DNA of 64,000 nt from Pseudomonas sp. dw_612 (lineage in GTDB: Bacteria; Pseudomonadota; Gammaproteobacteria; Pseudomonadales; Pseudomonadaceae): positions 62,001 through 126,000 of the forward strand of contig NZ_JAAVVC010000007.1 of assembly GCF_018449725.1 (NCBI RefSeq), in the 5' to 3' direction. Below, piece after piece: positions 16,956 through 25,406 of this stretch. The notes below the pieces were generated by a model that was not told where the DNA came from, made no database searches, and saw only the letters and a list, made by a program, of their open reading frames with translations. Numbering within the stretch: the stretch's first letter is position 1; each line of letters starts with the position of its first letter. The translations under genes and the position numbers were made by a program.

Positions 16956-17894
16956 ATGAATAGATCCTCAGAGGGGTTTTATCCTGCCGCAGAAGAGTCA
17001 AGCACGCTCTCTGGCGTGTCCTGGGGCGCGATCTTCGCCGGGGCTGCTGCCGCAGCGGCGTTGTCGCTGATTCTGGTGTTGCTCGGCTTCGGCCTGGGCT
17101 TTTCGGCTGTCTCACCGTGGGCCAACGAGGGCGTCAGCGCCAAGGGCCTGGGCATTTCAACGATCATTTGGCTGGCGGTCACGCAAATTGTGGCGTCGGG
17201 ACTCGGCGGTTACATTGCCGGTCGCCTGCGGGTGAAGTGGGCCAACATGCATGGTGATGAAGTCTATTTCCGTGACACGGCCCATGGCTTTCTGGCCTGG
17301 TGCGTGGCAACGCTGGTGACCGCGACCCTGGTGGTCGGCTCGGTCAGCAGCATCGTCAGTGGGGGTGTGCAGGCCGGGGCGAGTGTCGCCCGTGGCGCTG
17401 CGAGTGCCGTGACCCAAGCGGCGGGCACCGCTGCCGGTAATACCAACAGTGATCAGTACGGTTACTTCGTCGACAGCCTGTTCCGCGATGATCGCCCGGT
17501 CGCCGTCAGCGATGACGCCGCCCGTGGCACCGTGACCCGCATCTTCGTGCGCAGCCTGAGCAACAACGGTCAACTGGCCGCCGAAGACCGGACCTACCTC
17601 GCCCAACTGGTTGCCCAGCGTACCAACCTGACTCAAGCCGACGCCGAGCGCCGGGTCGATGAAGTCTACGCCCGGACCCAGAAAGCGATTGCCGACGCCA
17701 AAGTGGCCGCTCAACAAGCCGCCGACACCGCCGCCAAAGTCGCTGCCTGGACCGCGTTGTGGATGTTCATTGCGCTGCTGGCCGGTGCGTTCTTTGCCAG
17801 CCTGGCCGCGACTTTTGGCGGTCGTCGTCGGGATGCCGTGGTGTATCTGGAATCGGACGCCTATGCGACCACCACTTTGCCACCTGTTCGCTAA
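16956..17894 (+). CDS. Multi-pass membrane protein of unknown function
   Basis: A 312-residue protein with hydrophobic segments at about residues 20-50 (GAIFAGAAAAAALSLILVLL), 66-90, 108-135 and 265-285. A long Ala-rich soluble stretch (about 135-255) contains VARGAASAVTQAAGTAAG and a Gln/Ala-rich helix. The start ATG 16956 follows GGAGCTGAACAATA. No enzymatic motif is visible. A 24-residue membrane peptide is encoded 15 bp downstream and probably shares its transcript. Homologues in other Pseudomonas are usually hypothetical; no function is proposed. Confidence 0.75.
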   Translation: MNRSSEGFYPAAEESSTLSGVSWGAIFAGAAAAAALSLILVLLGFGLGFSAVSPWANEGVSAKGLGISTIIWLAVTQIVASGLGGYIAGRLRVKWANMHGDEVYFRDTAHGFLAWCVATLVTATLVVGSVSSIVSGGVQAGASVARGAASAVTQAAGTAAGNTNSDQYGYFVDSLFRDDRPVAVSDDAARGTVTRIFVRSLSNNGQLAAEDRTYLAQLVAQRTNLTQADAERRVDEVYARTQKAIADAKVAAQQAADTAAKVAAWTALWMFIALLAGAFFASLAATFGGRRRDAVVYLESDAYATTTLPPVR

Positions 17895-17909
17895 CCCAGG
17901 AGAATCATC

Positions 17910-17984
17910 ATGCGCTCACTACTTCTGTTCTTTCTTGGCGTGCCCATCCCGATCATCATTTTGATCGCCCTGTTCATGCACTGA
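17910..17984 (+). CDS. 24-residue membrane peptide
   Basis: A short open frame, MRSLLLFFLGVPIPIIILIA and four further residues (LFMH), preceded by an excellent ribosome binding site (CCAGGAGAATCATC). It lies 15 bp after the membrane protein gene and is followed 22 bp later by a rho-independent terminator, so it is the last cistron of that operon. The peptide is one hydrophobic helix with a Pro-Ile-Pro break. Function is unknown; the tidy translation signals argue that it is expressed. Confidence 0.65.
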   Translation: MRSLLLFFLGVPIPIIILIALFMH

Positions 17985-18006
17985 TCCCTCTGAGGCGCAT
18001 GCCTCT

Positions 18007-18043
18007 GCCGCTTCTGCCTCTGGTAGAAGCGGCGTTTTGCTTT
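18007..18043 (+). terminator. Rho-independent terminator
   Basis: GCCGCTTCT (18007-18015) pairs with AGAAGCGGC (18025-18033) and is followed by GTTTTGCTTTC. It ends the 16956-17984 operon. Confidence 0.85.
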
Positions 18044-18073
18044 CTAGGGCACTATGTAACGCGATTTAATAAC

Positions 18074-18163
18074 TGTGGGAGCGGGCTTGCTCGCGAAGGC
18101 GGATTTACATTCAGCATTTGTATTGGCTGATACACCGCCTTCGCGAGCAAGCCCGCTCCCACA
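18074..18163. repeat. REP doublet
   Basis: Canonical pair between the terminator and the next membrane protein; its right arm ends about 30 bp before the likely start of that gene. Confidence 0.95.
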
Positions 18164-18193
18164 TTTTATCTGGGTGTGTCAGGGAGAATTGAG

Positions 18194-18733
18194 TTGGACA
18201 AGAAGGAAATCAAACAGCAGATCGTGGCCATGCTCGACGCCGGACGCTCGAAAACCGAGACCTTCAAGGCGTTTTCCGGCGGGGCGATCAAGGACAAGGT
18301 GTTGGCTTACTGGATCGGCTCGCACTTGGAACCGGCACGACAGGAGCAGCATGCAGGCAAGGTCAAAATCCTGCTCGGGCTGACCATTGCACAAGCGGTG
18401 CTCGGTGCCATCGTCGGGTTCTTTTTGGGCTCGATGATCGGGCCGAAGGCGACGGTGTTTTTCACCGTATTCGCGGCACTTATTCCGTTGTGGTTTGCCT
18501 ACGGCTTCTACAAGCATCGGGCGCAGTATTTCACCGTCTACGTCATCCTTTCCCTCAGCCAGTCTGCGCAGTTGTTTAAAGGCTTTACCGAGGACCCCGT
18601 TTCGACGCTGATTGGGGCCGCTGTCACGCTGGGCATTGTGTTTTATGTGGCCTGGCTCAAGACATTGCTGTTCCCGGACCTGGCATTTATCGGTCCGAAA
18701 AAAATCAAGGGGCAGTACGTGTTTTCCAACTGA
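18194..18733 (+). CDS. Conserved membrane protein of unknown function
   Basis: A protein of about 179 residues with a soluble N-terminal helix region (LDKKEIKQQIVAMLDAG) and four hydrophobic segments, at roughly residues 60-80, 86-105, 112-132 and 140-165. TTG 18194 is preferred because AGGGAGAA precedes it at the right distance; GTG 18176 is an alternative start but lies next to the REP without a ribosome binding site. The N-terminal segment (GRSKTETFKAFSGG...DKVLAYWIGSH) resembles a small DNA/RNA-binding-like helix bundle, but this is weak. Function is unknown. Confidence 0.65.
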   Translation: MDKKEIKQQIVAMLDAGRSKTETFKAFSGGAIKDKVLAYWIGSHLEPARQEQHAGKVKILLGLTIAQAVLGAIVGFFLGSMIGPKATVFFTVFAALIPLWFAYGFYKHRAQYFTVYVILSLSQSAQLFKGFTEDPVSTLIGAAVTLGIVFYVAWLKTLLFPDLAFIGPKKIKGQYVFSN

Positions 18734-18762
18734 GGCCCGGGCTGAAGCGGGGGGCGGTTTCA

Positions 18763-18776
18763 CTGGCGTGGATCAA
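18763..18776 (+). promoter_or_regulatory. ANR/FNR-type box upstream of hcnA
   Basis: CTGGC-GTGG-ATCAA is a one-mismatch copy of the TTGGC-N4-ATCAA form reported for hcn promoters of fluorescent pseudomonads. If it acts at -41.5, transcription would start near 18811, leaving a leader of about 168 nt. Low-oxygen activation of hcnABC by ANR is established in P. protegens and P. aeruginosa; that this site works here is inference. Confidence 0.55.
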
Positions 18777-18960
18777 TATTTCATTTTGAAATATCGCTTA
18801 ACGTAAATGATCCAAGCCCTCGCTGCGGCATCGACTACAGTTCTTTGAGGCGCCGCTATCGCGCTGTCGAAGTACCAATGCAGACCTCCTCGCAGTTATG
18901 TATTCAGTTGGCCAGCAAGGTGTAGTGCAGCATGGAGCTGACGAAACCCACCTGAATCTT

Positions 18961-18970
18961 TCACGGAAGA
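18961..18970 (+). promoter_or_regulatory. RsmA/RsmE (CsrA) binding site over the hcnA ribosome binding site
   Basis: TCACGGAAGA fits the A/U-CANGGANG-U/A consensus at every position and contains the hcnA Shine-Dalgarno (GGAAGA). In P. protegens CHA0 the GacS/GacA-Rsm cascade controls hcnA translation through an equivalent site. A weaker GGA motif lies at 18931-18938 (CATGGAGC). Confidence 0.8.
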
Positions 18971-18978
18971 ACATCGCA

Positions 18979-19293
18979 ATGCAACGCTTAGACAGAACCT
19001 TCGATATCCAGCCGCTGGTCAGGGCGGATATGACTGTGCACATCAACGGCCAACCGGTCAGCGCCGCTATCGGCGAAACCGTTCTCACGGTCATTCAATC
19101 CCTTGGTCTGCGCCAGGTGGCGCGCAACGATCACGATCAAATCAGTGGCGCCTATTGCGGCATGGGCGTGTGCCAATGCTGCCTGGTGAAAATCAACGGC
19201 CGGCACAAGCGTCGCGCCTGTCAGACCCTCGTCCGTGACGGCATGACCGTCGAAACCCAAGTCAATCGCGTCGTCGAGCAGGAGGTCTTATGA
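18979..19293 (+). CDS. hcnA: Hydrogen cyanide synthase subunit HcnA
   Basis: A 104-residue [2Fe-2S] ferredoxin-like subunit of the membrane-associated HCN synthase, which oxidises glycine to HCN and CO2. The cluster ligands are Cys60, Cys65, Cys68 and Cys81 (AYCGMGVCQCCLV ... RRACQT). Length and N-terminus (DIQPLVRADMTVHINGQPVS) match HcnA of P. aeruginosa and P. protegens as I recall them. The start ATG 18979 follows the RsmA-type site. The gene overlaps hcnB by 4 bp. The frame upstream of 18979 is leader. Confidence 0.95.
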   Translation: MQRLDRTFDIQPLVRADMTVHINGQPVSAAIGETVLTVIQSLGLRQVARNDHDQISGAYCGMGVCQCCLVKINGRHKRRACQTLVRDGMTVETQVNRVVEQEVL

Positions 19294-20699
19294 GCCTGCA
19301 TCCGGTGATCGTCGGCGGCGGGCCGGCGGGCATGGCCGCGGCCATTGAACTGGCCCGGCATGGCGTGCGCTGCACCTTGCTCGAAGAAGCCTCGCGACTT
19401 GGCGGTGTGGTCTATCGCGGACCGTTGCGCGATGGCGTTCAGCTTGATTATCTGGGGCCGCGTTACTCCGAAGTGCTGGGCAAACTGCACGGCGAATTCC
19501 AGGAACAATCGGGCCTGATCGATGTGCGGCTCAATCATCGTGTGGTCGGTGCCGAGGGTACTCGTGCGCTGGTGGTGCTGGACGGTGATGAGCGCTTGCA
19601 CGAAATCGAATATCCGCAACTGCTGCTGGCGGCCGGTTGCCATGAGCGCAGCGTGCCGTTTCCCGGCTGGACCTTGCCCGGCGTGATTCTGCTCGGCGGC
19701 CTGCAACTGCAAATCAAGAGTGGCGTGGTCAAGCCCCAAGGGCCGGTGGTGATTACCGGCACCGGGCCGTTGCTGCCGCTGGTGGCGTGTCAGTTGCACG
19801 CGTCCGGGGTGACGGTCGCCGGGGTTTATGAGGCCTGCGCGTTCGGCAAGATCGCCCGGGAAAGCCTGGCGTTGCTGAACAAACCGCAGTTGTTTCTCGA
19901 CGGTTTGAGCATGCTGGCGTTCCTCAAATTGCACGGCATCCCGATGTATTACGGCTGGGGCGTGGTCGAGGCTCAGGGCGATGGCGAGCTGCAATCCGTT
20001 ACGGTGGCGCCATATTCCAGCACCTGGGTGCCGGACCTCAGCCGCGCCGAGAAAATTCCGGCCCAGACGTTGGCGGTGGGCTATGGCTTTATCCCGCGCA
20101 CCCAACTCAGCCAGCAAATTGGTCTGAACCACGGTTTCAGCGACGACGGCTACCTGCGGGCCAGTGCCAATATCTGGCAACAAAGCAACGAGCCTCACGT
20201 GCACCTGGCCGGTGACATGGGCGGGATTCGTGGCGGCGAAGCAGCGATGCTCGCCGGGCGGATCGCGGCGTTGTCGATCCTGTTGCAACGGGATGTGCTG
20301 GACACGGAGCTGGCATTGGTCAGGCGTGACCGTTGCCTGTCGAAACTCAAGTCGATCGTACGCTTTCGTGCCGCAGTCGATCGTTACACCGAACGCGGCG
20401 CCGGACAGACCGCATTGCCCGCTGCCGATACGGTGATCTGCCGTTGTGAACACGCCACCCGCGCCGACATCGACCGGGCGCTGGAGCAGGGCGTGCAAGA
20501 CATCGCCAGCCTGAAAATGCGCACACGGGTCACGATGGGCGACTGTCAGGGCCGAATGTGCGTCGGCTATTGCAGCGATCGCCTGCGCGAAGCCACCGGG
20601 CTCCAGGACGTGGGCTGGTTGCGACCGCGCTTTCCGATCGATCCGATTCCGTTTTCAGCCTTCCACAACGCCGCCACGGAGGCTGCCAATCATGAGTAA
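19290..20699 (+). CDS. hcnB: Hydrogen cyanide synthase subunit HcnB
   Basis: A 469-residue FAD/NAD(P)-type flavoprotein. The FAD-binding motif IVGGGPAGMAAAIELA lies at the N-terminus, a second dinucleotide motif near VVITGTGPLLPLVA, and HLAGDMGGIRGGE near residue 308. The C-terminal BFD-like [2Fe-2S] domain has the Cys set CRCEHATRAD...GDCQGRMCVGYC. HcnB works with HcnA and HcnC to pass electrons from glycine oxidation to the respiratory chain. The ATG overlaps the hcnA stop by 4 bp, and its own end overlaps hcnC by 8 bp, giving a tightly coupled operon. Confidence 0.95.
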   Translation: MSLHPVIVGGGPAGMAAAIELARHGVRCTLLEEASRLGGVVYRGPLRDGVQLDYLGPRYSEVLGKLHGEFQEQSGLIDVRLNHRVVGAEGTRALVVLDGDERLHEIEYPQLLLAAGCHERSVPFPGWTLPGVILLGGLQLQIKSGVVKPQGPVVITGTGPLLPLVACQLHASGVTVAGVYEACAFGKIARESLALLNKPQLFLDGLSMLAFLKLHGIPMYYGWGVVEAQGDGELQSVTVAPYSSTWVPDLSRAEKIPAQTLAVGYGFIPRTQLSQQIGLNHGFSDDGYLRASANIWQQSNEPHVHLAGDMGGIRGGEAAMLAGRIAALSILLQRDVLDTELALVRRDRCLSKLKSIVRFRAAVDRYTERGAGQTALPAADTVICRCEHATRADIDRALEQGVQDIASLKMRTRVTMGDCQGRMCVGYCSDRLREATGLQDVGWLRPRFPIDPIPFSAFHNAATEAANHE

Positions 20700-21951
20700 G
20701 TTCTATGACGTGGTCATCGCCGGCGGCGGTGTGATCGGGGCGTCCTGCGCCTATCAATTGTCCAAACGCAAAAACCTCAAGGTCGCGTTGATCGACTTCA
20801 AGCGTCCGGGTAACGCGACCCGGGCCTCCGCCGGCGGCTTGTGGGCCATCGGAGAATCCGTGGGCCTGGGTTGCGGGGTGATTTTCTTTCGGATGATGTC
20901 GGCCAATCGCAAGCGCGAAGCCCACGGCTCGGCGGTGGTGGTGGACTCCAGCACGCCGCACATCCTGCCGCAGTCATTCTTCGATTTCGCCTTGAAGTCC
21001 AACGCCATGTACCCGGCGCTGCACAAGGAGCTGCAGGACAACCACGGGATGGATTTCAAGTTCGAGAAGACCGGGCTGAAGTTTGTGATCTACGACGATG
21101 AGGATCGACTCTACGCCGAGCATATCGTCGCCTGTATTCCGCACCTGGCGGATCAGGTGCGCTGGCTCGATCAGGCTGCCCTGCGCGAAGCCGAGCCCGC
21201 CGTCAGCCACGAGGCAAGAGGGGCGCTGGAGTTTCTTTGCGATCACCAGGTCAGCCCGTTCCGCCTGGCCGATGCCTATACCGAAGGCGCGCGGCAGAAC
21301 GGCGTGGACATGTACTTCAACACCAACGTCACTGGGGTGTTGCACCACGGTTCGCGGGTCACCGGCGTACAAACCGCCGAGGCCGGGGTGTTTCATTGCG
21401 ACACCCTGATCAACGCGGCCGGTGCCTGGGCGGCGGACCTGAGCGAGCAGGCCACCGGCATTCGTATTCCGGTGAACCCGGTGAAGGGCCAGATTCTGCT
21501 GACCGAGCGCATGCCGAAGATCCTGCGCGGTTGCCTGACCACCAGCGATTGCTACGTGGCGCAGAAGGACAACGGCGAAATCCTGATCGGTAGCACCACT
21601 GAAGACAAGGGCTTCGACGTCACCACTACCTACCCGGAAATCGCCGGGCTGGTGCAAGGCGCGGTGCGCTGCATCCCGGAACTGGCCGACGTCAACCTCA
21701 AGCGCACCTGGGCCGGGCTGCGTCCGGGATCGCCGGATGAACTGCCGATTCTTGGGCCTATGAAGGGCGTGGAGGGTTATCTGAATGCGTGCGGGCATTT
21801 CCGCACCGGTATCCTGACGTCGGCGATCACCGGGGTACTGCTGGATAAACTGGTGAACCACGAACCGCTGCCGCTGGACATCACGCCGTTTCTGGCGGAT
21901 CGGTTTGAAGTGAAGGCCGGGTTTGAGGTGAAAGAGCGGGAAATGGCGTAA
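20692..21951 (+). CDS. hcnC: Hydrogen cyanide synthase subunit HcnC
   Basis: A 419-residue DAO-type flavoprotein, the presumed glycine-oxidising subunit. The FAD motif is VVIAGGGVIGASCAYQLS. The blocks RASAGGLWAIGESVGLGCG and RTWAGLRPGSPDELPILGP are characteristic of HcnC and its amino-acid-dehydrogenase relatives. Length agrees with known HcnC proteins. The operon ends here; a REP doublet begins 8 bp after the stop codon. Product HCN is a major biocontrol metabolite of rhizosphere pseudomonads. Confidence 0.95.
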   Translation: MSKFYDVVIAGGGVIGASCAYQLSKRKNLKVALIDFKRPGNATRASAGGLWAIGESVGLGCGVIFFRMMSANRKREAHGSAVVVDSSTPHILPQSFFDFALKSNAMYPALHKELQDNHGMDFKFEKTGLKFVIYDDEDRLYAEHIVACIPHLADQVRWLDQAALREAEPAVSHEARGALEFLCDHQVSPFRLADAYTEGARQNGVDMYFNTNVTGVLHHGSRVTGVQTAEAGVFHCDTLINAAGAWAADLSEQATGIRIPVNPVKGQILLTERMPKILRGCLTTSDCYVAQKDNGEILIGSTTEDKGFDVTTTYPEIAGLVQGAVRCIPELADVNLKRTWAGLRPGSPDELPILGPMKGVEGYLNACGHFRTGILTSAITGVLLDKLVNHEPLPLDITPFLADRFEVKAGFEVKEREMA

Positions 21952-21958
21952 TCCCCCC

Positions 21959-22048
21959 TGTGGGAGCGGGCTTGCTCGCGAAGGGGCCGTCACATCCAAC
22001 ATCCTTCTCGCCTGATCCACCGCTTTCGCGAGCAAGCCCGCTCCCACA
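21959..22048. repeat. REP doublet after hcnC
   Basis: Canonical pair between convergent hcnC and the Kef-type antiporter gene, likely helping to separate the two transcripts. Confidence 0.95.
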
Positions 22049-22093
22049 GTGGGTCTCGGTCGTCCACATATTTTGTGTTCACCGAAGCCTCCC

Positions 22094-22120
22094 TGTGGGA
22101 GCGAGCTTGCTCGCGAAGGC
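22094..22120. repeat. Single REP (unpaired)
   Basis: One forward copy (TGTGGGAGCGAGCTTGCTCG) without a partner, ending 22 bp before the antiporter stop codon on the other strand. Confidence 0.85.
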
Positions 22121-22142
22121 GGCCTGTCTGTTACGCAGGCCT

Positions 22143-23954
22143 TCAAACCTTACCCGACTCCTGCTCCTCCAACTGATCGGACTCAAACAATTTGGCCAAT
22201 TCCGCCCGGGCTTCCTGCGCCGTTTGCAAGACCTTCGCCGCATCGTCATACACCGCGTGCTGCGCTTCCAGCACCTGTTCATCGTGATGTTTGAAGCGCT
22301 TGATCCGCGCATCCGCCTGGGCCTGGGTCAGCCCGAGGCCAACCAGCGTGCGCCGGCTCATTTCCAGGCTGGAATAGTAGGTTTCCCGAATCGCCTCGGC
22401 GCCGACGTCGACCAAACGGTGAACGTGCTGACGGTTGCGCGCCCGGGCGATGATTTTGATGTGCGGGTACAAGCGATGTACCACTTCGGCGGTCTTGATA
22501 TTGGTGTCCGGGTCGTCGGTGGCAATGACAAAGTATTCCGCCTGCTCAACCTTGGCCGCACTGAGGATTTCCGGGCGCATCGGGTCACCGTAAAACACTG
22601 GCACACCGCCAAAGCTGCGGGACAGTTCGATGGTTTCCACCGAGGTATCCAGCGCCACGAATTTGATGTTCTGCGCCCGCAGAATCCGCGCCACGATCTG
22701 CCCCATCCGCCCCATGCCGGCAATCACCACACGCGGGGAGTCGGTGTCGATTTCGCGGAATTTCTCCGGCACGACCACCGGCTGCACTTTCGGCGAATAC
22801 AGCCGTGCGCACAGCAGTAACAGTAACGGCGTCACGGCCATGGACAAGGTGATCGTCAGCACCAGCAAGTCGTACAGGCGCGGCTCGAACAGACCCTGAT
22901 CGCGCCCGATCTTGAACACCACAAACGCAAATTCACCACCGGCCGCGAGTACGATGCCGAGGCGAATCGCGCTGACCTTGCCCAAGCCACCGGCCAGTCG
23001 ACCGACGACAAACAGCAGCGGCAACTTGATGGCGATCAGCAGCAGGGTCAGGCCCAGCACCGTGATCGGCGCGCTCAGCAGCAAGCTCAGGTTGGCGCCC
23101 ATGCCGACGCTGATGAAGAACAGCCCCAGCAGCAAACCCTTGAACGGTTCGATCTGCGCTTCCAGTTCGTGACGGTATTCGGAGTCCGCCAACAGCAAGC
23201 CGGCGAGGAACGCCCCCAGGGCCATGGACACGCCGACCAGGTCCATCAGCCACGCGGTGCCGATCACCACCAGCAACGCGGTGGCGGTGGACACTTCCGG
23301 CAGACCGGTCTTGGCCACTACCCGGAACACCGGTCGCAGCAGGTAACGCCCGCCGATCACTACGACCGCAATGCTGCCCAACACCCGCAAACCATGGTTC
23401 AAATCTTGCGCCGCGCTGGTGGTGTGATCGCCGCCGGCCAGCAGCGGCACCATGGCAATCAACGGGATCGCCGCGATGTCCTGGAACAGCAGAATCGCAA
23501 ACGCCAGTCGCCCGTGGGGGCTGGTCAGTTCCTTGCGTTCCGCCAGGCTTTGCAGGCCAAACGCGGTGGACGACAACGCCAGGCCCAGGCCCAGCACAAT
23601 CGCGCTGTTCAGCGACTGGCCGAACACAAACAACGCCAGCACGCCAATCATCGAGCCCGTCAGCAGCACTTGCGCCAAGCCAACACCAAACACCGATTTT
23701 CGCATCACCCACAAACGTCGTGGCGACAGTTCCAGGCCGATGATAAACAGCAGCAACACCACCCCCAGTTCGGAGATATGGCTGACGCTTTGCGGATTGC
23801 CGATCAACCCCAGCACCGACGGCCCGATGATCACCCCGGCAAACAAATAACCCAGCACCGCGCCCAATTGCAGGCGTTTGGCCAAAGGCACGGTGAGCAC
23901 CGCCGCGAACAGAAACACGACAGCGGCTTGCAACAGGTTGCCTTCATGGGGCAT
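22143..23954 (-). CDS. CPA2-family cation:proton antiporter (KefB/KefC-like)
   Basis: A 603-residue inner-membrane protein. Residues 1-380 hold about 12 hydrophobic segments with GYLFAGVIIGPSVLGLIG early on and LLLFIIGLELSPRRLW near residue 70, both family hallmarks. A cytosolic KTN (TrkA-N) nucleotide-binding domain follows at about 400-520 with VVIAGMGRMGQIVARIL. The start at 23954 (MPHEGNLLQ) has GGAG 8 bases upstream; the longer open frame reads back into REPs. The family exports K+ in exchange for H+, gated by glutathione adducts; no KefF/KefG partner gene is adjacent. Confidence 0.9.
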   Translation of the reverse strand: MPHEGNLLQAAVVFLFAAVLTVPLAKRLQLGAVLGYLFAGVIIGPSVLGLIGNPQSVSHISELGVVLLLFIIGLELSPRRLWVMRKSVFGVGLAQVLLTGSMIGVLALFVFGQSLNSAIVLGLGLALSSTAFGLQSLAERKELTSPHGRLAFAILLFQDIAAIPLIAMVPLLAGGDHTTSAAQDLNHGLRVLGSIAVVVIGGRYLLRPVFRVVAKTGLPEVSTATALLVVIGTAWLMDLVGVSMALGAFLAGLLLADSEYRHELEAQIEPFKGLLLGLFFISVGMGANLSLLLSAPITVLGLTLLLIAIKLPLLFVVGRLAGGLGKVSAIRLGIVLAAGGEFAFVVFKIGRDQGLFEPRLYDLLVLTITLSMAVTPLLLLLCARLYSPKVQPVVVPEKFREIDTDSPRVVIAGMGRMGQIVARILRAQNIKFVALDTSVETIELSRSFGGVPVFYGDPMRPEILSAAKVEQAEYFVIATDDPDTNIKTAEVVHRLYPHIKIIARARNRQHVHRLVDVGAEAIRETYYSSLEMSRRTLVGLGLTQAQADARIKRFKHHDEQVLEAQHAVYDDAAKVLQTAQEARAELAKLFESDQLEEQESGKV

Positions 23955-24305
23955 GGCGAAACTCCATAGACTCGGTATAGCGGGGGTGACAAGGATAAAG
24001 GCTGGGGCTGCGTGCGTCAGCCCGGCAGATGAAATGATGTTGCCAGACACACCGCCATCGCGAGCAAGCTCGCTCCCACAGGGGATTTGTGTCGCTCGCA
24101 TGATTTGCGGGTGTCCCGGATCAACTGTGGGAGCGGGCTTGCTCGCGAAGAGGCCCTCACCTTCAACATCCCTTTCGACATACACACCGCTTTCGCAAGC
24201 AAGCCCCCACAGGGGCGCTTCGGTGAACGCAGAATCAGTGAACCACTGAGATCAAATGTGGGAGCGAGCCTGCTCGCGAAGGCGTACTAACAGGTAACCC
24301 ACCTG
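23955..24305. other. REP-rich intergenic region
   Basis: A 351-bp gap between the antiporter start and the end of the DJ-1/PfpI gene. It holds a single reverse REP (24058-24080), a damaged doublet (24126-24211; right arm GCAAGCAAGCCCCCACA lacks 3 bp) and a single forward REP (24257-24284). The antiporter promoter should lie in 23955-24050. Confidence 0.85.
24126..24211. repeat. Damaged REP doublet
   Basis: The left arm is canonical; the right arm (TTCGCAAGCAAGCCCCCACA) has one substitution and a deletion, so pairing is broken near the outer end. Confidence 0.85.
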
Positions 24306-24911
24306 TCAGATGTACGCCTCGATATGCGCCATCCCCCGAGCCACGTACTCATCCTTCTCACCCACCGGCGCGAAGTAGTGCAGCGCTTCCCGCGCCGCTT
24401 CTGTGCCCTTGAGCCGCGCCAAAAACCACGCCGACAAGTATTGCGACGAAAAGCACCCACCCGCCGTGGCAATGTTGCCGTTGGCGTAGAACGCCTGATT
24501 GACCACGTTCACACCCGCCGCCTGCACCCAGGGCTTGCTGGTGGTATCGGTGCACGCCGGGGCCTCTCCAAGCACGCCGAGTTTGGCCAACAGAAACGTG
24601 CCGGAGCATTGCGAGCCCAGCAATTGCCGCGCCGGGTCGAATTTCAGTTGCTCCATGATTGCCGGGTCGGCGGCCACTTCGCGGGTCTTCCTGCCGCTGC
24701 CGAACAGCACCGCATCGGATTCGCAGGCTTGCTGCAGATCGATGTGCGAATCGATGGTCAAGCCGTTCATCGAAGTTACCCACGGCGTCGGCGAAGCGAT
24801 ACTCACCCGCCAGTCCGGGTCCCCGAGTAGCGATATCCGGCTGAGCATGCCGTAGGCGATCAACGAATCCAGTTCGTTGAAACCATCGAAGGTCAGAATG
24901 GCGATGTGCAT
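24306..24911 (-). CDS. DJ-1/PfpI family protein
   Basis: A 201-residue class I glutamine amidotransferase-like protein. The nucleophile elbow reads GSQCSGTFLLAK with Cys102, and Glu13 (FDGFNELD) is the usual partner residue. Relatives include isonitrile hydratase-like and stress-response proteins, as well as the sensor half of GlxA-type regulators, but no AraC domain is attached here. The likely general role is hydrolase or glyoxalase-like stress protection; the substrate is unknown. Confidence 0.85.
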   Translation of the reverse strand: MHIAILTFDGFNELDSLIAYGMLSRISLLGDPDWRVSIASPTPWVTSMNGLTIDSHIDLQQACESDAVLFGSGRKTREVAADPAIMEQLKFDPARQLLGSQCSGTFLLAKLGVLGEAPACTDTTSKPWVQAAGVNVVNQAFYANGNIATAGGCFSSQYLSAWFLARLKGTEAAREALHYFAPVGEKDEYVARGMAHIEAYI

Positions 24912-25063
24912 GGCGGTGAGTCCCGATGGTTTTCAGGCAGCCTACGCCGCCTCCACGTGATGTCTGCGATACAGTGCGCCGCAAAATCATCGCTACAGTA
25001 AGGAATGATTCGCCACGCGCGCAGTCGGAACTCAATCACCACGACATCCCAGGAGGTTCACCG

Positions 25064-25372
25064 ATGAACAGCAAAACCCTTATAGCCAGCCTCGCCCTTG
25101 TCGCAGGCATCGCCGCCATCAGCCCCATCGCCCAAGCCGCAGAGACCCCCCAGAAAACCGTTCAGCCCGGCGTCAACAACGCCCGCAGTCTGGTAAAAGG
25201 CGACCGCGCGCCGGATATGTATCAGCGCAGCGAAAAAGCCGTGAAAAACTGGAAGGAAAAAGGCCTGAAGGCACCGGCGTCGGATGCACAGTGGGTGCAG
25301 ATCAATGACAAGTACATGATGGTGAAGATTACGAATGGGACGATTGTGGATGTCACGCCGGTGGAGCGTTAA
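25064..25372 (+). CDS. RcnB-family periplasmic protein
   Basis: A 102-residue protein with a signal peptide (about residues 1-25, LVAGIAAISPIAQAAE). The C-terminal RcnB/CigR-like region (about 60-102) reads WVQINDKYMMVKITNGTIVD. The start ATG 25064 follows AGGAGGTTCACCG, a near-perfect ribosome binding site. In E. coli RcnB tunes Ni/Co homeostasis; here the family assignment rests on the C-terminal segment, and metal specificity cannot be inferred. It is convergent with the diguanylate cyclase gene across 34 bp. Confidence 0.8.
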   Translation: MNSKTLIASLALVAGIAAISPIAQAAETPQKTVQPGVNNARSLVKGDRAPDMYQRSEKAVKNWKEKGLKAPASDAQWVQINDKYMMVKITNGTIVDVTPVER

Positions 25373-25406
25373 ACCGTATAGCCAGTGTCTTGGCGCGCGT
25401 TCGGCG

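Noticed and set aside
18979..21951. D-hydroxyproline or octopine/nopaline oxidase instead of HCN synthase
   Set aside because: Subunit order, lengths, HcnA N-terminus and the Rsm-type leader fit hcnABC better than these relatives.
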